A stretch of DNA of 9,179 nt from Candidatus Bathyarchaeota archaeon (GTDB taxonomy: Archaea; Thermoproteota; Bathyarchaeia; TCS64): the NCBI GenBank assembly GCA_937877765.1, contig CALGBN010000522.1, positions 1 to 9,179 of the forward strand, read 5' to 3'. Of the stretch, positions 6,571-9,179 are shown piece after piece (the first letter of the stretch is position 1; every line of letters begins with the position of its first letter). The position numbers and the translations under genes are program-made. A model generated the notes under the pieces. The model saw nothing but the letters and a program-made list of their open reading frames with translations, had not been told where the DNA came from and did not search any database.

Positions 6571-6640
6571 CACCAAGTTAGGGTCAAACTCCCCTAGTCT
6601 CCTCTAGTGGGATTGGGTTCGAACACTCCTACTTGGGGTG
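6571..6640. repeat. Imperfect 70-base inverted repeat
   Basis: CCAAGT(T)AGG at 6573-6582 pairs with CCTACTTGG at 6628-6636 with one bulged T, and CACC/GGTG can add to the base. Inside, TAGGG/CCCTA (about 6579-6596) and AGTGGGA/TCCTACT (6606-6612 with 6627-6633) form alternative hairpins whose loops contain TCAAA and TTCGAAC, reminiscent of tRNA T-loops. It lies between the M23 and PH-like genes and may be a transcript-end structure or small RNA; no function is shown. Confidence 0.4.
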
Positions 6641-6649
6641 ATATCACCC
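6636..6649. repeat. 14-bp perfect palindrome, copy 2
   Basis: GGGTGATATCACCC is a perfect inverted repeat sharing the core GGTGATATCACC with 4849-4860. It overlaps the 3' arm of the 6571-6640 structure and is followed by CCCC and six Ts (6659-6664). It lies 75 bases before the PH-like gene, so it could be an operator or part of a terminator. Confidence 0.45.
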
Positions 6650-6714
6650 GCAAACCCCTTTTTTATTAAATAGCATACATAAAAACCTTACAAATAATTA
6701 GTTTTAATTTATCT

Positions 6715-6719
6715 GAGGT
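6715..6719 (+). promoter_or_regulatory. Ribosome binding site of the PH-like gene
   Basis: GAGGT lies 4 bases before the ATG at 6724 and 7 bases before the in-frame ATG at 6727. The spacing favours 6727 as the true start. This is one of the few clear Shine-Dalgarno sites in the window. AT-rich TATTAAATA at 6663-6671 may be the TATA box. Confidence 0.45.
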
Positions 6720-6723
6720 ATGT

Positions 6724-6993
6724 ATGATGGATTCATCTGATTCTGAGAAAATAATTCATGGCCCATGTATTAGTGATTTGGATAAAACCGCTGGTGCGAT
6801 ATACTTGACCAATAAAAGAATCCTCGTAGTTTCCAAGGATCTCATAGGTTATAGTCTTAATGACGTTTCAAACATTAAGCTGCATTCAAGAATGGCTAAT
6901 ATACCTAAAATAGAGTTTGAGGTCCAAGGCACAAATCATACCCTCGAAATTGGTACTACCTCCGGAAATACGTTCTTTAGCACCAGAATTTGA
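6724..6993 (+). CDS. PH-like domain protein, 5' part of a frameshifted gene
   Basis: An 89-residue frame whose residues 20-75 look like a prokaryotic PH-like (bPH/GRAM-type) domain: AIYLTNKRILVVSKD, then SLNDVSNIKL, then IEFEVQG and a final strand. Such domains usually occur in small membrane-associated or zinc-ribbon proteins of unknown function. The frame ends early at TGA 6991-6993 after NTFFSTRI. If one base of the TTCTTT run at 6973-6978 is ignored, the reading moves to a frame giving NTFLAPEFDYADTASTGAF and then a hydrophobic stretch (ASLLTMAAFMFG) up to about 7084. The ORF is therefore probably the 5' half of a broken gene whose 3' half is the zinc ribbon at 7078-7256. Two ATGs (6724, 6727) are available. 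A short functional PH-only protein cannot be excluded. Confidence 0.55.
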   Translation: MMDSSDSEKIIHGPCISDLDKTAGAIYLTNKRILVVSKDLIGYSLNDVSNIKLHSRMANIPKIEFEVQGTNHTLEIGTTSGNTFFSTRI

Positions 6994-7256
6994 TTACGCT
7001 GACACCGCCTCAACGGGAGCTTTCTGGGCTTCATTATTGACAATGGCTGCATTCATGTTTGGTAATTTAGAAATTTTATGCAAATAGATGAGGTTAAAGA
7101 AGATCGAAAAGTCTGGTGTGTTAACTGTAACGAATATGTAACCATCGGGCGAACCACCGAAAAAATCTGGAAACTATCATGTCCAATATGGGGGAAAAAC
7201 CATTAGTATCAAAGAAACCAGAACCCAAACAGCAACCAAAACAAACCGATATATGA
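6994..7256 (+). pseudogene. Zinc-ribbon 3' half of the PH-like gene, frameshifted
   Basis: Frame 7078-7206 encodes 42 residues with VWCVNCNEYV and then KLSCPIWGK. A zinc ribbon needs CxxC twice; here the fourth cysteine is Trp, from TGG at 7189-7191. Adding one T to make ATGTGGGG gives CPICGEKP and also opens the next frame, which runs on as a Lys/Pro/Gln-rich tail (KKPEPKQQPKQTDI) to a TGA at 7254-7256. A single lost T thus explains both the missing cysteine and the shift. At least two further shifts are needed to join this part to the PH-like domain (near 6976, and between about 6990 and 7078), so the gene looks inactive. No function is known for the intact form. Confidence 0.55.
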
Positions 7257-7391
7257 CGAACAAGAATACAGTCTAGATTAAGGTTGTAGTCGCTTGTTTT
7301 GTGTTTTGTTTTTCTATTTGTGTTTTGTAACACACAAAATGATACAAACACCTTATGTTCCTAAACACCAAACAAGACAATAATAGTCATA
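7257..7391. other. Short T-rich gap with direct repeat
   Basis: The 12-mer TTTGTGTTTTGT occurs at 7298-7309 and again at 7317-7328, 19 bases apart, in T/G-rich DNA. The second copy runs into TTTTGT-AACAC-ACAAAA, a 6-bp hairpin. T runs may end the upstream transcript. Otherwise I see nothing here. Confidence 0.3.
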
Positions 7392-7865
7392 CTACGCTAT
7401 TTTTTTTATTAATATAAGTATAGGATTTAGAATTATTTTCTGCATGATTTTTCTTATCATTCTTGATTGTGATATAAGATTAGCATAAAAAGAGCTATTC
7501 TGATAGTATAAAGCGATGAATTTTCTTCCTAGCATACTTCTTCTTAAAATGCCATCTATAAAATCATCAACTTCTTCCGCTAAACTAGAACCATAAGAAG
7601 CAGATACAATAAAACACTCTCCTCTATTTGCTTTATCAAGTTCCTTGTTAAAGGCATCAAAAGCATTTCCTAGATATTTAAACTCCAACTCTATTTTTAG
7701 GTTTTTTACTCTATTTCTAGTTAATTCTTCATAGCCCTCTATTAGATTTCTCCAAGTTGTAAATCATTCATAGTATACATTTATCCATTATAGTTGAGCT
7801 TTAGAATATTTATCTGGAGGGTGTACACCAAGAGATTTTACGTAGTTATCGAACAATAGTTCCAT
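7392..7865 (-). pseudogene. CFI-box C-terminal domain protein, broken by two in-frame stops
   Basis: Read from the ATG at 7865, one frame covers 157 codons to TAG at 7392-7394, but is interrupted by TAA (7788-7790, codon 26) and TGA (7764-7766, codon 34). The C-terminal part (codons 84-157) matches the CFI-box C-terminal domain: CFIVSASYGSSLAEEVDDF, then LGRKFIALYYQNSSF, then a basic hydrophobic tail. The N-terminal part (LFDNYVKSLGVHPPDKYSKAQL, continuing with TTWRNLIEGYEEL and EFKYLGNAFDAFNKEL) has the spacing of a J-like helical domain but no HPD motif; this is tentative. The frame is intact except for the stops, which are of different types, so this looks like recent decay, not recoding. 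TTG at 7688 could start a short 98-residue product. It lies 34 bases downstream of the amidase on the same strand and may once have shared its transcript. Confidence 0.68.
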
Positions 7866-7899
7866 ATCACAAATCTATATCAAAAAAATAGATCAAGCC

Positions 7900-8847
7900 T
7901 TACAGATAGCGACAGGGGAACTTCGCCACCACAGTATAATTCGGATCAACAGTATTAGCCACCCTCACCCGACCCACCTGACTCAGCAACTGCAAGGCAT
8001 CCCACTTATCAAACCCATACTCATCCACAAGCCACCTCACAATCTCCACATGAGCAATCTTATACGCCTCCATCAAAGGACGACTACTCCCAGCCACCAT
8101 AATCCAATCATCAGAAATGATCCTAGGCCACTCAATGCTCTTCTTCAAGACATCAATCTTCAAAGTTAACTCCGCGCTAGTCTCCAAAGCCACTCCACAA
8201 AGCTCACCATCCCCCTGAGCAGCATGAACATCCCCAAAAACCAGCAATCCACCCCGCACAGAAACAGGTAATTGAAGCACAGCGCCCTCACACACATCGC
8301 TACAATCCATATTACCCCCATACTCCCCCGGCGTCAAACTCATCTCAACCCTGCCAAACCGTGGAGCCACACCAATACTACCAATAAACGGATGCAGTGG
8401 AATCAAAGGAAACCGACCACTATCACTTAGTTGAACAGACCCCGTCATCTCCTCCAAGTCGAGACTCCACTCATACCGCTTCACAGGAATCGCCTCATTA
8501 TAGAGAAGCCGTCTACCCGGCGCCTCCTCAGTCAAACCACCAAAATTACTCGCCACACGAGACCAAGCCGAGTCCCTGTTCAACCTAATCCCCAGAACCT
8601 CAATACTCAACGTATCCCCCGGCTCCGCGCCCTCCACATAAACCGGACCAGTCAAGGGATTACTACTACTATACACAGTATCAGGGCTACTCTGCCTCAT
8701 ATCAGAGGAAATCAAGACCCCCTTTTCATCAAAACCACCGGCATCAACTGTAGTTGCAACCACTGTATCACCGGATCTAATGCTCAAAACAGGCGCATTG
8801 GGACCATAAGTATGAAAATAAAAACCAGGCAAAAGACGATGAATCAT
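7900..8847 (-). CDS. Acetamidase/formamidase family protein
   Basis: Cytoplasmic hydrolase of 315 residues in the FmdA/AmdA family, which cleaves formamide, acetamide or similar short amides to ammonia and the acid. Conserved blocks: NPLTGPVYVEGAEPGD (63-78), HPFIGSIGVAP (152-162), TPGEYGGNMDCSDV (172-185) with the GGNxD signature, and GDVHAAQGDGE (205-215), which holds the likely metal and catalytic Asp, His and Glu residues. The length fits the shorter archaeal/bacterial branch. The frame is open up to 8910, but those extra 21 residues are hydrophobic and unlike the family. The ATG at 8847 is preceded by a TATA-like box about 24 bases upstream, so I choose it; the ATG at 8862 is an alternative. 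No regulator or amide transporter gene is adjacent. The true substrate is not determined. Confidence 0.91.
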   Translation of the reverse strand: MIHRLLPGFYFHTYGPNAPVLSIRSGDTVVATTVDAGGFDEKGVLISSDMRQSSPDTVYSSSNPLTGPVYVEGAEPGDTLSIEVLGIRLNRDSAWSRVASNFGGLTEEAPGRRLLYNEAIPVKRYEWSLDLEEMTGSVQLSDSGRFPLIPLHPFIGSIGVAPRFGRVEMSLTPGEYGGNMDCSDVCEGAVLQLPVSVRGGLLVFGDVHAAQGDGELCGVALETSAELTLKIDVLKKSIEWPRIISDDWIMVAGSSRPLMEAYKIAHVEIVRWLVDEYGFDKWDALQLLSQVGRVRVANTVDPNYTVVAKFPCRYL

Positions 8848-8865
8848 AGATAAAACTATCATCCA

Positions 8866-8875
8866 ATAGATATAA
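8866..8875 (-). promoter_or_regulatory. TATA box of the amidase gene
   Basis: On the minus strand this reads TTATATCTAT, about 24 bases before the ATG at 8847, with no ribosome binding site between. This supports the shorter start and a leaderless transcript. Confidence 0.5.
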
Positions 8876-9128
8876 CAAATACGCGAAAACACCATAACCC
8901 AGCCAACCAACCCCCCGGATCTAAACCACTACAAAAACAAACACACCAAAAATAACACCAGTTCATACCTCTTCCTACAGAAAAAAATTTTCCCTAAAGT
9001 ACCCACCAGCAGACACCAAAATCTATAACAATAATCCAGAACCCAGCTAAAACAAGGTTAAAAACACGAACCAGAACCAATACCTGATGCGCATAGAGGC
9101 AAGATGGGTGTGTAAACCATCAATAACC
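8876..9128. other. Non-coding stretch at the contig end
   Basis: About 250 bases rich in A and C on the given strand. No frame here has recognisable protein, and I see no RNA gene or repeat. It is the upstream flank of the amidase gene. Confidence 0.4.
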
Positions 9129-9179
9129 CTGTCTCTTATACACATCTGACGCTGCCGACGAATTAGACGGTGTAGATCT
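9129..9179. other. Illumina Nextera adapter (artefact, not genomic)
   Basis: CTGTCTCTTATACACATCT (9129-9147) is the Tn5 mosaic end used in Nextera libraries. It is followed by GACGCTGCCGACGA (9148-9161), the rest of the read-1 side adapter. Then comes an 8-base index ATTAGACG (9162-9169), whose reverse complement CGTCTAAT is, from memory, the Nextera XT i5 index S510, and GTGTAGATCT (9170-9179), the start of the P5 flank. Real sequence ends at 9128. Confidence 0.97.

Noticed and set aside
7298..7328. Two copies of a 12-mer 19 bases apart, considered as a CRISPR-like or regulatory repeat
   Set aside because: Only two copies in low-complexity T/G-rich sequence, with no spacer pattern.
8431..8853. 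140-codon frame on the plus strand opposite the amidase
   Set aside because: It is antisense to well-conserved amidase blocks and has a composition (Arg, Thr, His, Pro rich) typical of a shadow frame.
8848..8910. 21-residue hydrophobic N-terminal extension of the amidase, possibly a signal anchor
   Set aside because: The TATA-like box at 8866-8875 lies inside it and the family N-terminus fits a start at 8847; the family is cytoplasmic.
1..9128. Search for a defence system, CRISPR array or biosynthetic cluster
   Set aside because: No cas, nuclease, toxin-antitoxin or clustered enzyme genes are visible; intact genes are mostly single units with unrelated roles.
9129..9147. Tn5-like transposon end as evidence of a mobile element
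   Set aside because: It is directly followed by Nextera adapter and index bases, so it comes from library preparation.

Overview
The window looks archaeal. Several genes and the tRNA have AT-rich TATA-like boxes about 23 to 32 bases before the start, with no ribosome binding site in between, which suggests leaderless transcripts. The tRNA carries an intron-like insertion at a non-canonical site with a bulge-helix-bulge fold, and its CCA end is not encoded. The gene families (archaeal-type MFS carrier, CFI-box remnant, DEAD-box helicase, FmdA-type amidase) fit this. An Asgard-like (for example Thorarchaeia) origin is only a guess. The window is the end of a contig: bases 9129-9179 are Illumina Nextera adapter, not genomic DNA.

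Layout. 1-636 (+): 3' part of a DEAD-box RNA helicase, cut by the window edge. 669-1862 (+): alanine racemase family enzyme behind its own promoter. 1919-2025 (+): tRNA with anticodon CAT and a probable 32-nt intron at 43/44. 2183-2485 (+): small conserved protein, probably DUF6506. 2580-3228: two converging remnants, a small membrane protein (+) and an ABC-2 permease lacking its N-terminal part (-). 3184-3522: gene-poor gap with a strong GC hairpin resembling a tRNA T-arm. 3523-4734 (-): 12-TM MFS transporter. 4741-5424: gap with a 14-bp palindrome and possible decayed coding remnants. 5425-6540 (+): M23/LytM-fold metallopeptidase-like protein without a signal peptide. 6541-6723: T-rich tracts, imperfect hairpins and a second copy of the same palindrome core. 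6724-7256 (+): PH-like plus zinc-ribbon gene broken by frameshifts. 7392-7865 (-): CFI-box gene, possibly with a degenerate J-like N-terminus, broken by two in-frame stops. 7900-8847 (-): acetamidase/formamidase.

The intact genes (helicase, racemase, tRNA, MFS carrier, M23 protein, amidase) mostly look like single-gene units; I see no clear multi-gene operon and no coherent new defence or biosynthetic system. What stands out is gene decay: at least four broken or truncated genes lie between 2580 and 7865. Also notable is the co-occurrence of two families usually tied to bacterial murein (alanine racemase and M23 peptidase) in an apparently archaeal genome. They are 3.5 kb apart and not co-transcribed, so any link between them is inference.
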